DNA from: JBGTKH01 sp041744735
Lineage (GTDB): Bacteria > Planctomycetota > Planctomycetia > Pirellulales > Pirellulaceae
Length of the DNA: 7,520 bases
Direction: 5' to 3'
Assembly (NCBI GenBank): GCA_041744735.1
Contig: JBGTKH010000556.1
Coordinates: 1 to 7,520 of the forward strand
Of the stretch, positions 1-6,660 are shown one piece after another. Position numbers and translations under genes: made by a program. The first letter of the stretch is position 1, and every line of letters starts with the position of its first letter. The notes beneath the pieces were generated by a model. That model ran no database searches. It saw only the letters and a program-made list of their open reading frames with translations, and had not been told where the DNA came from.

Positions 1-539
1 CCGCGCGAGAGCAGCAATCCGTTGTCTCTGGTTCTTGACTTGAGCAATTCTGCGTCACGTTTGAGCGGCCCTTTGATTTGCCATTCTGTCTGTTGGGTTT
101 GCGGATTGAAGCTCCTTTCGAACCACGGCGTCTGGCGACCACTCGCTCGGCGCACGTGAAGCCATTCGTCGTGAACGCGGTCCGCCGTTGCGGAGAATCC
201 GTAGACGTACGTGACCCCGTCGAGCAGCACCGTGATTTCGAATCGTGACGGCTGGTTTAGTGTTTCGCGGTCCAGCCGAAATGGCGAAACGTCGATTCGA
301 TCACCCAGGTTCATCTTCGTCGCCGAGGTAAGAACAAGCCGCTCCATCGCGCTCATCGCCTTAATGAGATTGCTCTTTCCAGACGCGTTCGGACCGTAGA
401 CTGCCGCCGCCTTTGTCACCGCAAACCCGTCGCAATCGATCAGGTTGTCCGAATGCGTTGCGTCGCGACTGGCGACCATGCTGAACGTCTGCTCGCCGCG
501 GAAGGACCGATAGTTCGCAACCTTGAATTCGATGAGCAT
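1..539 (-). CDS. AAA15/OLD-like AAA family ATPase, N-terminal part (3' end off window)
   Basis: The minus-strand frame opens with ATG at 539-537 and stays open to the window edge, giving 179 complete codons. It begins MLIEFKVANYRSFRGEQTFS, the usual start of AAA15/COG1106 ATPases (RloA-like, related to OLD and SMC heads). A Walker A P-loop, GPNASGKS, lies at residues 49-56 and is followed by a helix rich in Met and Ala. Residues 98-130 form the next beta-rich stretch of the ATPase head (EITVLLDGVTYVYGF). Walker B and the signature motif would lie beyond the edge. Family members hydrolyse ATP in the cytosol; many sit beside a RloB or TOPRIM-like partner and some belong to phage-defence loci. 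The next gene downstream, which would show this, is outside the window. No clear Shine-Dalgarno precedes the ATG, but the family-typical N-terminus fixes the start. The protein lacks a signal peptide and is probably unrelated to the exported enzymes next to it. Confidence 0.9.
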   Translation of the reverse strand, partial: MLIEFKVANYRSFRGEQTFSMVASRDATHSDNLIDCDGFAVTKAAAVYGPNASGKSNLIKAMSAMERLVLTSATKMNLGDRIDVSPFRLDRETLNQPSRFEITVLLDGVTYVYGFSATADRVHDEWLHVRRASGRQTPWFERSFNPQTQQTEWQIKGPLKRDAELLKSRTRDNGLLLSR

Positions 540-899
540 TTGCGTGCGTTTGGCTAGAGTCGGACCATCTCACCCCACTTCACGACCTATACGATTATAC
601 GATCCGAAGCGACATGCAAAGGGTCGGTTGTGCAGAAAAGTTGCAGAAACCGCCAATTAGCGGCAGGATCGACGCGTATGTTTGTCCCGCTCGGCAGAAA
701 AAATGCCAGGAAACGGAGGACGAACGAGGCAAGTGAAGGACGGGGAGCGGCTGGGATTGTGGATCGGCGAATACGCGATCCCAGTTCAATGGATACTCGC
801 CGCGCCGCTCGGCCACTTTCTGCACCAGCCGCTGTATGATGGGGCGTTGATCGAAATGCCAGCCGGATCTTACGCAATTCCTTCGTTGCGGAGGTTTGT
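540..899. other. Intergenic region without a recognisable gene
   Basis: These 360 bases separate the divergent ATPase and alpha/beta hydrolase genes. Open frames cross it on both strands (for example minus 1017-595 and plus 682-1095), but their translations are rich in Arg, Ser and Cys, contain no domain I recognise, have no good ribosome binding site, and run out of frame into the hydrolase gene. The only structure seen is a weak hairpin, CTGGGAT (751-757) pairing with ATCCCAG (778-784) around a 20-base loop. The region presumably holds the promoters of both genes. Confidence 0.5.
594..622 (-). promoter_or_regulatory. Candidate promoter for the AAA15 ATPase gene
   Basis: On the minus strand a perfect TATAAT lies at 599-594, about 55 bases upstream of the ATPase start codon. 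The -35 region is weak: TTTGCA (620-615) matches 4 of 6 consensus bases but with a 15-base spacer, and CCTTTG (622-617) is at the ideal spacing but matches poorly. The -10 box sits in an AT-rich patch inside GC-rich DNA, which supports it slightly. This rests on motif matching alone, and planctomycete promoters often differ from the sigma-70 consensus. Confidence 0.3.
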
Positions 900-2108
900 A
901 TGTTTGAACATCAGGGATCAAGTCCTTGCCGCCGTGTGCCGCTGCTGTTGTTCGTGCTTGCTGCGCTTTGCAGATCGCCCGCCGTTCTTGCGGAAAGTCC
1001 GCCGGACAGCAAAGCAATTTGGCAGCGATTGGAAAAGTTCACGCGACCAACAGAAGAATTCGCAGGCCAATTCGGCCCCTATCGCTCACCGCTGAAATTC
1101 GCGGACGGCACGGCGGTCAAATCACCGGATGATTGGGCGCGGCGAAGGGCAGAGATTTTGGCGATGTGGCATCAGCGGCTGGGGGCTTGGCCGCCGTTGG
1201 TTGAGAGGCCGGAGGTGAAGCGGTTGGAGTCGGTCGAGCGAGACGGGTACGTTCAGCATCACGTGCACGTGCAAATTTCGCCCGAGGGGAAATTGGCGGA
1301 CGGGTATTTGTTGGTGCCTGAGGGCAAGGGGCCGTTTCCGGCGGTGCTGGTGCCGTTCTACGAACCGCTGACCAGCATCGGGCAAGGCAACCAGGGGCGC
1401 GGGCGCGGGACGCATGATTATGGATTGCAGCTTGTGAGGCGCGGCTTCGTGACGCTGTCGATCGGCACGCCGGGATCGGTCGAGAAGATCGGCCTGGACA
1501 CGCGGCAGTTGTTGGTCGAGGCGGGCGTCGCCCAACGGCGGCAGCCGCTCACGCTGCTGGCCTACACCGCCGCCAATTGTCACACGGCGCTGGCCCAGAT
1601 GCCGCAAGTCGATCCGCAGCGGATCGGCATCATCGGCTTGTCGTACGGCGGCAAGTGGTCGATGTTTGCTTCGTGCCTGCACGACAAATTCGCCTGTGCC
1701 GTGTGGTCCGATCCGGGGATCGTGTTCAACGAGAAGAACTCGAATGTGAATTACTGGGAGCCGTGGTACTTGGGCTTCGATCCGAAAGTGCAACGTAAGC
1801 CCGGCGTGCCGTCGGCCGAGAATCCGCGGACCGGGTTGTACAAGGAGCTGATCGAGGCGGGCGACGATTTGGTGGACTTGCACGCACTGATGGCTCCGCG
1901 GCCGGTGCTCGTTTCCGGCGGCACCGAAGATCCGCCGCGAAATTGGACGGCGCTGAACCATTTGATTGCAGTCAACGAGCTGCTGGGTTACAAACAGCGT
2001 GTGGCGATGACCGCGCGGCCGACCCACGTGCCCACGGCCGAAGCACTAGAATTGGAACTCGCGTTCCTCGAATATTGGTTGAAACCTAACAGGGAGAATA
2101 CGCCGTGA
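900..2108 (+). CDS. Secreted alpha/beta hydrolase (dienelactone hydrolase / acetyl xylan esterase-like)
   Basis: 402 residues. The ATG at 900 is preceded by GGAGG (890-894) at 5 bases spacing. A signal peptide covers about residues 1-31: Arg-rich start, the hydrophobic run VPLLLFVLAAL, and likely cleavage after AVLA. The mature protein has an alpha/beta hydrolase fold. YLLVPEGKGPFPAVLV (136-151) is an early strand pair. The nucleophile elbow GLSYGG (246-251) gives Ser248. Asp344 in SGGTEDPP is the likely acid, and His376 in ARPTHVPT completes the triad. The NYWEPWYLGF stretch (284-293) resembles the substrate-pocket region of carbohydrate esterases, but the CE15 elbow (GCSRxGK) is absent. Known relatives cleave ester bonds in plant or algal polysaccharides or small lactones; the substrate here cannot be read. 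The stop overlaps the start of the next gene, so the two are probably co-transcribed and translationally coupled. Confidence 0.9.
   Translation: MFEHQGSSPCRRVPLLLFVLAALCRSPAVLAESPPDSKAIWQRLEKFTRPTEEFAGQFGPYRSPLKFADGTAVKSPDDWARRRAEILAMWHQRLGAWPPLVERPEVKRLESVERDGYVQHHVHVQISPEGKLADGYLLVPEGKGPFPAVLVPFYEPLTSIGQGNQGRGRGTHDYGLQLVRRGFVTLSIGTPGSVEKIGLDTRQLLVEAGVAQRRQPLTLLAYTAANCHTALAQMPQVDPQRIGIIGLSYGGKWSMFASCLHDKFACAVWSDPGIVFNEKNSNVNYWEPWYLGFDPKVQRKPGVPSAENPRTGLYKELIEAGDDLVDLHALMAPRPVLVSGGTEDPPRNWTALNHLIAVNELLGYKQRVAMTARPTHVPTAEALELELAFLEYWLKPNRENTP
2091..2107 (+). promoter_or_regulatory. Ribosome binding site and GTG start of the fusion gene
   Basis: AGGGAG at 2091-2096 lies 8 bases before GTG (2105-2107), and both are inside the 3' end of the hydrolase gene. 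The GTGA overlap (start 2105-2107, stop 2106-2108) is a typical coupling arrangement. This choice forces translation through the inverted repeat at 2160-2234. The next in-frame ATG (2282) would remove the signal-peptide core, so the upstream GTG is the best supported start. Confidence 0.7.
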
Positions 2109-4345
2109 CGCTATCTGCATCGTTAACGGACTGCTTGTTGTCATTGAAAGAAGATCCTCGGCGAACGGCCGGCGTTAGCCGACTGGTTGGAACGCAAACC
2201 GCCGCCACCAGCCGGCTAACGCCGGCCGTTCGCCATTGGCTGCGTCTCAGCCTCGCTATTCTGTTCACTACACTTGCAGGCATGACACTGGCTTCGACTT
2301 CACTTGCCGAGGATCTGAAACTTCAGCTTCGTTATCAATCGGAGAGCAGTGCCGACAGCGGGCGGTTTCACCAGTTGGTGCGCGGCGAGCAATGGTCGCC
2401 TGCCGAGACGGCCGTGATCGTGTGCGACGTGTGGGACCTGCATCACTGTCTGAATGCCGTGCGGCGGCTGGAAGAGTTCGCGCCGCGATTGAACGACCTG
2501 TTGAGCGAAGCTCGCCGCCGCGGCGTGACCGTGATCCACTCGCCCAGCGACTGCATGGAGGCGTACGCCGATCATCCGGCTCGCAAGCGTGCGCTCGACA
2601 CGCCGAAAGCGGCCGAGCTGCCGCCCGATATTCGCTCGTGGTGTTCGCGGATTCCGTCCGAGGAAAAGGCTGTGTACCCGATCGACCAATCGGACGGCGG
2701 CGAAGACGATGATCCCAAGGAGCACGCCGAGTGGGCCGCGAAGCTGAAGTCGATGGGCCGCAATCCGGGCACGCCCTGGAAGAAACAATCGGACCTGATT
2801 ACGATCGACCCGCAGCGCGACTTCATCAGCGACCGCGGCGAGGAAGTGTGGAGCATCCTGGAATCGCGCGGCATCAAGAACGTCATCCTGACCGGCGTGC
2901 ACACAAACATGTGCGTGCTGGGCCGGCCGTTCGGTCTGCGGCAGTTGGCACGCAACGGAAAGAACGTGGTGCTGGTGCGCGATATGACCGACACGATGTA
3001 CAACCCCAAGCGCTGGCCGTACGTCAGCCACTTCACGGGCAACGACCTGATCGTGTCGCACATCGAGAAGTACGTTTGCCCGACGATCACCAGCGACCAA
3101 CTGCTCGGCGGCCGGACGTTCCGCTACAAGCAAGACACGCGGCCGCATCTGGCGATCGTGATGGCCGAGGATGAATATGAAACCGAACGCACGCTGCCCA
3201 TCTTCGCGTCGAAGTATCTTGGAAAGGACTTTCGAGTCAGTTTCGTTTTCGGCAGCGATGCGGAGCGGAATCTAATTCCGGGGCTCGACGTGCTCAGCGA
3301 AGCCGACGTGCTGCTCGTGAGTGTCCGCCGCCGCGTGCTGCGGCCGGAGCAGATGGCCGTCGTGCGGCGATTCGTCGAAGCCGGCAAGCCGGTCGTCGGC
3401 ATCCGCACGGCGAGCCACGCATTTTCGCTCGGCCAAAAGCCGCCGCCCGATGGATATGTCGACTGGCCCGAGTTCGACGCTCAGGTTTTCGGCGGCAACT
3501 ATCACGGCCATCACGGCAACAACTCGAAGTCGACTGTGCGCATCGTGCCCGCAGCCGCCGATCATCCGATTCTGACCGCCGCGCCGCGCGACGCTTTCGC
3601 GCAAGGCGGTTCGCTCTACCAGACTTCGCCCCTGGCCGATGGAACAACGGTGCTCGCCATCAGCCTCCTCGAAGGGCAGCCCGAAGAGCCGATCGCTTGG
3701 ACGTTTCGCCGCGCGGACAAAGGGCGGTCGTTCTACACTTCGATGGGGCACAAGGCGGACTTCGACAACCCGGCCTTCGCGCGGCTGCTGCTGAACGGCA
3801 TCTATTGGGCCGCCGATCTGCCCATTCGCAACGATATTTCGATCGCGTCCAGTCGAGTGGACTATGAAAAACATTGGTCGGCGCTGCCGGTGCCTGCATC
3901 GTGGGAGGCCGCTTCGGCGGGCGTGTTGAAAGACTATGACGGCGTCGCGTGGTATCGCTGCGCCGTGCGACTTCCGCAAACGTGGACGAGCGGTAAGGAT
4001 GTGATGCTGGATCTTCACTTGGAGGACGACCGCGTAAGCGTTTGGTTCAACGGTCATGGACTTGAACAACCCGCCGCATTCCCACCTCGTGCGTCGAGCT
4101 TCCTGATCTGGCACGATTGGATCGAGGCCAACGATGCGAATCTACTTGTGGTGCGAGTCGAAGATCTCGGCGGCGACGGCGGCCTGCGCGAAATTCCGGT
4201 GCTCACCTGCGGCGCAAAAGAACTTCTCCTGAAAGGCCAATGGCAGTTCCGCATCGGCGACGATCCCGCCTGGTCCAACATGCCGCTGCCCGCAAAGTTC
4301 GGCACTTCAACCGACATCGTCTTCGAGCTACCTCAGAGTCAATGA
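2105..4345 (+). CDS. Exported isochorismatase-like / ThuA-like / jelly-roll fusion protein
   Basis: 746 residues, GTG start. Residues 1-45 are an unusually long pre-signal segment, of which residues 19-43 are encoded by an inverted repeat. The signal core is about 46-67 (LRLSLAILFTTLAGMTLAS) with cleavage near SLA-ED. Residues about 98-325 are isochorismatase-like: the strand AVIVCDVWD supplies Asp108, and TGVHTNMCV (263-271) supplies the family's nucleophile position Cys270. The usual catalytic Lys before the SAF-type motif is not evident in LITIDPQRDFIS (231-242). Residues about 347-570 are ThuA-like (class I glutamine amidotransferase fold): HLAIVMAEDEYETE, VSVRRRVLRPEQM, and the GGNYHGHHGN segment (463-472). 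Residues about 588-745 form a beta-rich jelly roll like the sugar-binding domain of family 2 glycosidases (GVAWYRCAVRLP, VSVWFNGHGL). ThuA proteins are linked to trehalose and 3-keto-sugar use. Coupling to the esterase suggests a shared extracytoplasmic pathway. Whether the isochorismatase domain is catalytic is unclear. Confidence 0.88.
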   Translation: MTLSASLTDCLLSLKEDPRRTAGVSRLVGTQTAATSRLTPAVRHWLRLSLAILFTTLAGMTLASTSLAEDLKLQLRYQSESSADSGRFHQLVRGEQWSPAETAVIVCDVWDLHHCLNAVRRLEEFAPRLNDLLSEARRRGVTVIHSPSDCMEAYADHPARKRALDTPKAAELPPDIRSWCSRIPSEEKAVYPIDQSDGGEDDDPKEHAEWAAKLKSMGRNPGTPWKKQSDLITIDPQRDFISDRGEEVWSILESRGIKNVILTGVHTNMCVLGRPFGLRQLARNGKNVVLVRDMTDTMYNPKRWPYVSHFTGNDLIVSHIEKYVCPTITSDQLLGGRTFRYKQDTRPHLAIVMAEDEYETERTLPIFASKYLGKDFRVSFVFGSDAERNLIPGLDVLSEADVLLVSVRRRVLRPEQMAVVRRFVEAGKPVVGIRTASHAFSLGQKPPPDGYVDWPEFDAQVFGGNYHGHHGNNSKSTVRIVPAAADHPILTAAPRDAFAQGGSLYQTSPLADGTTVLAISLLEGQPEEPIAWTFRRADKGRSFYTSMGHKADFDNPAFARLLLNGIYWAADLPIRNDISIASSRVDYEKHWSALPVPASWEAASAGVLKDYDGVAWYRCAVRLPQTWTSGKDVMLDLHLEDDRVSVWFNGHGLEQPAAFPPRASSFLIWHDWIEANDANLLVVRVEDLGGDGGLREIPVLTCGAKELLLKGQWQFRIGDDPAWSNMPLPAKFGTSTDIVFELPQSQ
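2160..2234. repeat. Inverted repeat A, 28-base arms, inside a coding region
   Basis: The left arm, 2160-2187 (starting GGCGAACGGCCGGCGTTAGC), pairs with 2207-2234 over 28 positions with one mismatch (A2182 against C2212). The loop is 19 bases (2188-2206). The element is 75 bases, a multiple of three, and is open in the frame of the fusion gene, where it encodes residues 19-43 (peptide cores RTAGVSRL and SRLTPAVR). It lies between the start codon and the signal-peptide core, where extra residues are likely to be tolerated. On the transcript it could form a very stable GC-rich hairpin about 50 bases after the start codon. The peptide cores resemble segments I remember from annotated planctomycete hypothetical proteins, which would make it a dispersed repeat; I could not test this. 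Confidence 0.9.
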
Positions 4346-4503
4346 GATTCTCTGGCAACAGCGGCAACAGGAAGGTCGATGAACGCCAGCAGGTCCGTTT
4401 TCGCGAACACACCGTGCTCCGCATAGTCCACGCCGATTTGCTTGAAGAACCGCAGGTCGTCGTCATCGGCACAGCAATAGCAAAACGGGGTCGCGAGTCT
4501 TTT
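4342..4503 (-). pseudogene. Coding-like remnant, minus strand, no start codon
   Basis: Between two minus-strand stops (TGA at 4506-4504 and TGA at 4341-4339) 54 codons are open. The second half reads like real protein: ADDDDLRFFKQIGVDYAEHG, then an acidic/hydrophobic segment with KTDLLAFIDLP, ending RESH. No ATG or credible ribosome binding site exists, and the upstream end runs into inverted repeat C (arm starting at 4487), so the original N-terminus is lost or was never here. The DDDLRFFKQIGVDYA run loosely recalls the N-terminal strand and helix of TIM-barrel sugar enzymes (mannonate dehydratase or xylose isomerase-like), but that is a guess. Its stop overlaps the last codons of the plus-strand fusion gene. 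It could also be a chance open frame. Confidence 0.3.
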
Positions 4504-4574
4504 TCATGTCGGCGATAATCGGCTTCCGCATTCAAGCGCATGTCGCCGCCGACGTGAAAAAGACTCCCGACCCC
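4487..4574. repeat. Inverted repeat C, 28-base arms, convergent intergenic
   Basis: The left arm, 4487-4514 (starting GGGGTCGCGAGTCTTTTTCA), pairs with 4547-4574 at 26 of 28 positions, with mismatches at arm positions 8 and 21. The loop is 32 bases (4515-4546). It lies between the 3' ends of two converging genes, ending 23 bases before the DUF1080 stop codon at 4597-4599. A hairpin there could block read-through or protect the 3' ends of both transcripts, but no T-run follows either arm (the T5/A5 tracts are within the stem), so it is not a standard intrinsic terminator. Arm length matches the other two inverted repeats in the window although the sequence differs. Confidence 0.85.
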
Positions 4575-4596
4575 TTGCCCTGTTAGCCGGCGAATT

Positions 4597-5157
4597 CTAT
4601 CTGGACCGCATCCGCCGGATTTCGATGGACCCGAACTCGGCGCGCACGCCGAGCGGTGTGCTCTCGGAGGTGGCCTTTCCAGTGTACTGAGTTTCGCCGT
4701 TGTTCTTCACTTCCACGCTGCTTCCGGCGACGATGATTTCCAATTCGTTCCAATCGTCTTCCTTCAGGTTCTTCACGCTTCCCTTCTTGATGTCGAATTT
4801 CACGCCGCGGAAATAAAGGTCGTTGTTGCATCCGGCCCCGGGCAAGTACTGGAATTTGATGTGCACGTCGTTGGCGAACTCGCCGGCGGTATCGATCACC
4901 ATGTTGCCCTTGACGTTGCCGTCGATGATCAGCTTGTCGTCCTTGACCAGGAAGCGCTTGTTCGCCGTTTCGGTCTTGCCGTCCAGCGAGTCGCCGCCCC
5001 GCACTTTCCAGCCGGTCAGGTTCTTGCCGTTGAAGAACAGCTTGAATCCCGGCTCCAGACTAAACTCATCGGCCGATGCCGCGGACGACAATGCAGACAG
5101 AAGCGTCGTCAAAGCAAGCATAAATGCGCAAGAACCGTAGCATCGTGTCTGTGTCAT
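4597..5157 (-). CDS. Secreted DUF1080 (3-keto-disaccharide hydrolase domain) protein
   Basis: 186 residues, ATG at 5157-5155 with GGGAGA (5170-5165) 7 bases upstream. The signal peptide is residues 1-29 (hydrophobic run AFMLALTTLLSAL, cleavage after SAASA). The rest is a single DUF1080 domain, a concanavalin-like beta sandwich: FFNGKNLTGWK (41-51) is the family opening motif, FLVKDDKLIIDG (69-80) follows, then the core strand VHIKFQYLPGAGCNNDLYFRG split across 98-118, and a C-terminal DWNELEIIV (135-143) and GSIEIRRM. Length is short but complete for a one-domain member. Characterised relatives act on 3-keto-glycosides or bind polysaccharides in the periplasm or outside the cell; planctomycetes carry many paralogues of mostly unknown substrate. 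It lies 52 bases downstream of the DUF1501 gene on the same strand and is probably its operon partner. Confidence 0.9.
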   Translation of the reverse strand: MTQTRCYGSCAFMLALTTLLSALSSAASADEFSLEPGFKLFFNGKNLTGWKVRGGDSLDGKTETANKRFLVKDDKLIIDGNVKGNMVIDTAGEFANDVHIKFQYLPGAGCNNDLYFRGVKFDIKKGSVKNLKEDDWNELEIIVAGSSVEVKNNGETQYTGKATSESTPLGVRAEFGSIEIRRMRSR

Positions 5158-5209
5158 CGATCATTCTCCCGTAGAGTTGATTGCGGCGAGGCGGAACTAC
5201 AAGTTGTCG

Positions 5210-6496
5210 CTACACCAGTTCGGCGATGGGGTTGCCATCTTCGATCATGTAGGTCGGGCGCCCTTGGTTGCTCATGAATTGGACGCGCGGATCGATTCCG
5301 TACATCTTGAAGACCGTGGCCATCACGTCTTGAGGCTTGATCGGTGTCGTGGCCGGCACTTCCACGCGGTCGGACGATTCGCCCACGACCTGTCCCATCC
5401 GCAAGCCGCCGCCGGCCATCGCCAGCGTGCACAGCCGTCCCCAGTGGTCGCGGCCACCCTTGGTGTTAATGCGCGGCGTACGGCCGAACTCGCCGGTGAT
5501 CACGACCAGCGTATCGTTCAACATGCCGCGTTGATCCAAGTCCTCGATCAATGCCGACACGCCTTGATCGACTTGCCCGGCCGTGGATTGCAGGCCGCGG
5601 ACGATGCCGCCGTGCATGTCCCAGCCGCCGAAGCTGACCGTGACAAACCCGCAACCCGCTTCGCACAAGCGGCGGGCCTTCAGCAGATTCTCGCCCAAGC
5701 CGCGGCCGTAACGATCGCGGGTCTTGGCGTTTTCCTTTTGCACGTCGAAGGCGTCTTGCGAGCCGCCCAGGATCAACTCCATCGCTTGCTGCTCGAAACC
5801 GTCCAAGCCTTCCATCTTCCCGCTGGCATCGACTTCACGGCGGATGCCGTCCAATTGATTCAGCAAGTTGCGCCGATCGCGGAAGCGGTCGGCGGGAACC
5901 GTCACTTCCATATTCTTGCGAGCCTGCCCAGCGGGATCGAACGCGCTGTAAGCCGTACCCAGCCATCCCGGCCCCTCGCCGCGGATGCTGCCCATGCGCA
6001 CGTAGGTCGGCATGCCGGTGTGCGGATTCGTGGTGCCTTGGGCGCGAGCCACGATGGAACCGATGGACGGCTTCGTCCCCATGCGATCGTTGTAGCCGGT
6101 CATGACCCACGTGGTTGCGTCGCCATGGCTGCTGTTGCCGTGAGCGAACGACCGCACGATCGCCATCTTGTCGACATTCGCGGCAATCCGCGGGAACGTA
6201 CCGCCGATGGTCACGCCGGGGATCGGCGTTTGTGCTTCGCCGGTAATGCTGCGGTATTCAACCGGTGCGGTCATCTTGGGATCGAATGTTTCCACGTGCG
6301 TGGGACCGCCGGCCAGCCACAGCCAGATCACTGCTTTGTTCTTCACCTGCTGTCCCGCGTCGCGAGCTTGGGCCTGTGCCCGCAGCAAATTCGGCAGCGT
6401 GAGCCCCGCCATTCCCAACGAACCAATTCGCAAGAAGTCCCGCCGCGTGGCGCGATCGCAACTCAAATGTCGCTTGTTTGAAGTCAGAGTCAACAT
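5210..6496 (-). CDS. DUF1501 family protein, Tat-exported
   Basis: 428 residues from ATG 6496-6494, chosen because AAGGAG (6509-6504) lies 7 bases upstream and a twin-arginine motif, TRRDFLRIGSLGMAGL (17-32), then sits near the N-terminus. The same frame stays open to an ATG at 6628, but the extra 44 residues would bury the Tat signal. DUF1501 hallmarks are WLAGGPTHVETFDPK (59-74), FGGWDMHGG (289-297) and TGEFGRTPRIN with GGRDHW (334-352). The fold belongs to the alkaline phosphatase/sulfatase superfamily, and conserved Asp and His residues in these motifs are candidates for metal binding. The biochemical function of the family is not established. In planctomycetes DUF1501 genes usually accompany large DUF1549/DUF1553 cytochrome-like proteins; here the partner is the DUF1080 gene downstream. 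The protein is complete. Confidence 0.93.
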   Translation of the reverse strand: MLTLTSNKRHLSCDRATRRDFLRIGSLGMAGLTLPNLLRAQAQARDAGQQVKNKAVIWLWLAGGPTHVETFDPKMTAPVEYRSITGEAQTPIPGVTIGGTFPRIAANVDKMAIVRSFAHGNSSHGDATTWVMTGYNDRMGTKPSIGSIVARAQGTTNPHTGMPTYVRMGSIRGEGPGWLGTAYSAFDPAGQARKNMEVTVPADRFRDRRNLLNQLDGIRREVDASGKMEGLDGFEQQAMELILGGSQDAFDVQKENAKTRDRYGRGLGENLLKARRLCEAGCGFVTVSFGGWDMHGGIVRGLQSTAGQVDQGVSALIEDLDQRGMLNDTLVVITGEFGRTPRINTKGGRDHWGRLCTLAMAGGGLRMGQVVGESSDRVEVPATTPIKPQDVMATVFKMYGIDPRVQFMSNQGRPTYMIEDGNPIAELV

Positions 6497-6503
6497 CGTT
6501 TCA

Positions 6504-6509
6504 CTCCTT
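6504..6509 (-). promoter_or_regulatory. Shine-Dalgarno deciding the DUF1501 start
   Basis: AAGGAG on the minus strand, 7 bases before ATG 6496-6494. The alternative in-frame ATG at 6628 has no comparable site and would place 44 residues ahead of the Tat signal, so the downstream start is preferred. Confidence 0.75.
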
Positions 6510-6660
6510 GTCAAAAGGACACCGGGGCCAACCGCAACAACGCCCGAGCCACGCCGCCACGGGTCGCCGATGCATAAGCAAGCTTTGATTCGATCGTTTC
6601 TACCACTTCCCGTTTTTAAATGCAACAAGAATTTTTCGCCCGGGCTCGATTTCGACTATC

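Noticed and set aside
751..784. Small hairpin (7-base arms, 20-base loop) upstream of the alpha/beta hydrolase
   Set aside because: The arms are short and the loop long, with no T-run or recognisable operator symmetry; chance is the simplest explanation.
595..1017. 140-codon minus-strand open frame across the 540-899 gap
   Set aside because: The translation is low in typical protein patterns, rich in Arg, Ser and Cys, and its 5' half is the antisense of the hydrolase signal-peptide region.
682..1095. 137-codon plus-strand open frame upstream of and overlapping the alpha/beta hydrolase
   Set aside because: It is out of frame with the hydrolase, has no ribosome binding site or recognisable domain, and covers the well-supported signal peptide of that gene.
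5177..6481. 434-codon plus-strand open frame opposite DUF1501
   Set aside because: It is antisense to a gene with clear family motifs and a good ribosome binding site; the His, Ala and Arg-rich translation is typical of a GC-rich shadow frame.
6497..6628. In-frame 44-residue N-terminal extension of DUF1501
   Set aside because: The start at 6496 has AAGGAG at 7 bases and puts the twin-arginine motif near the N-terminus; the extension has neither advantage.
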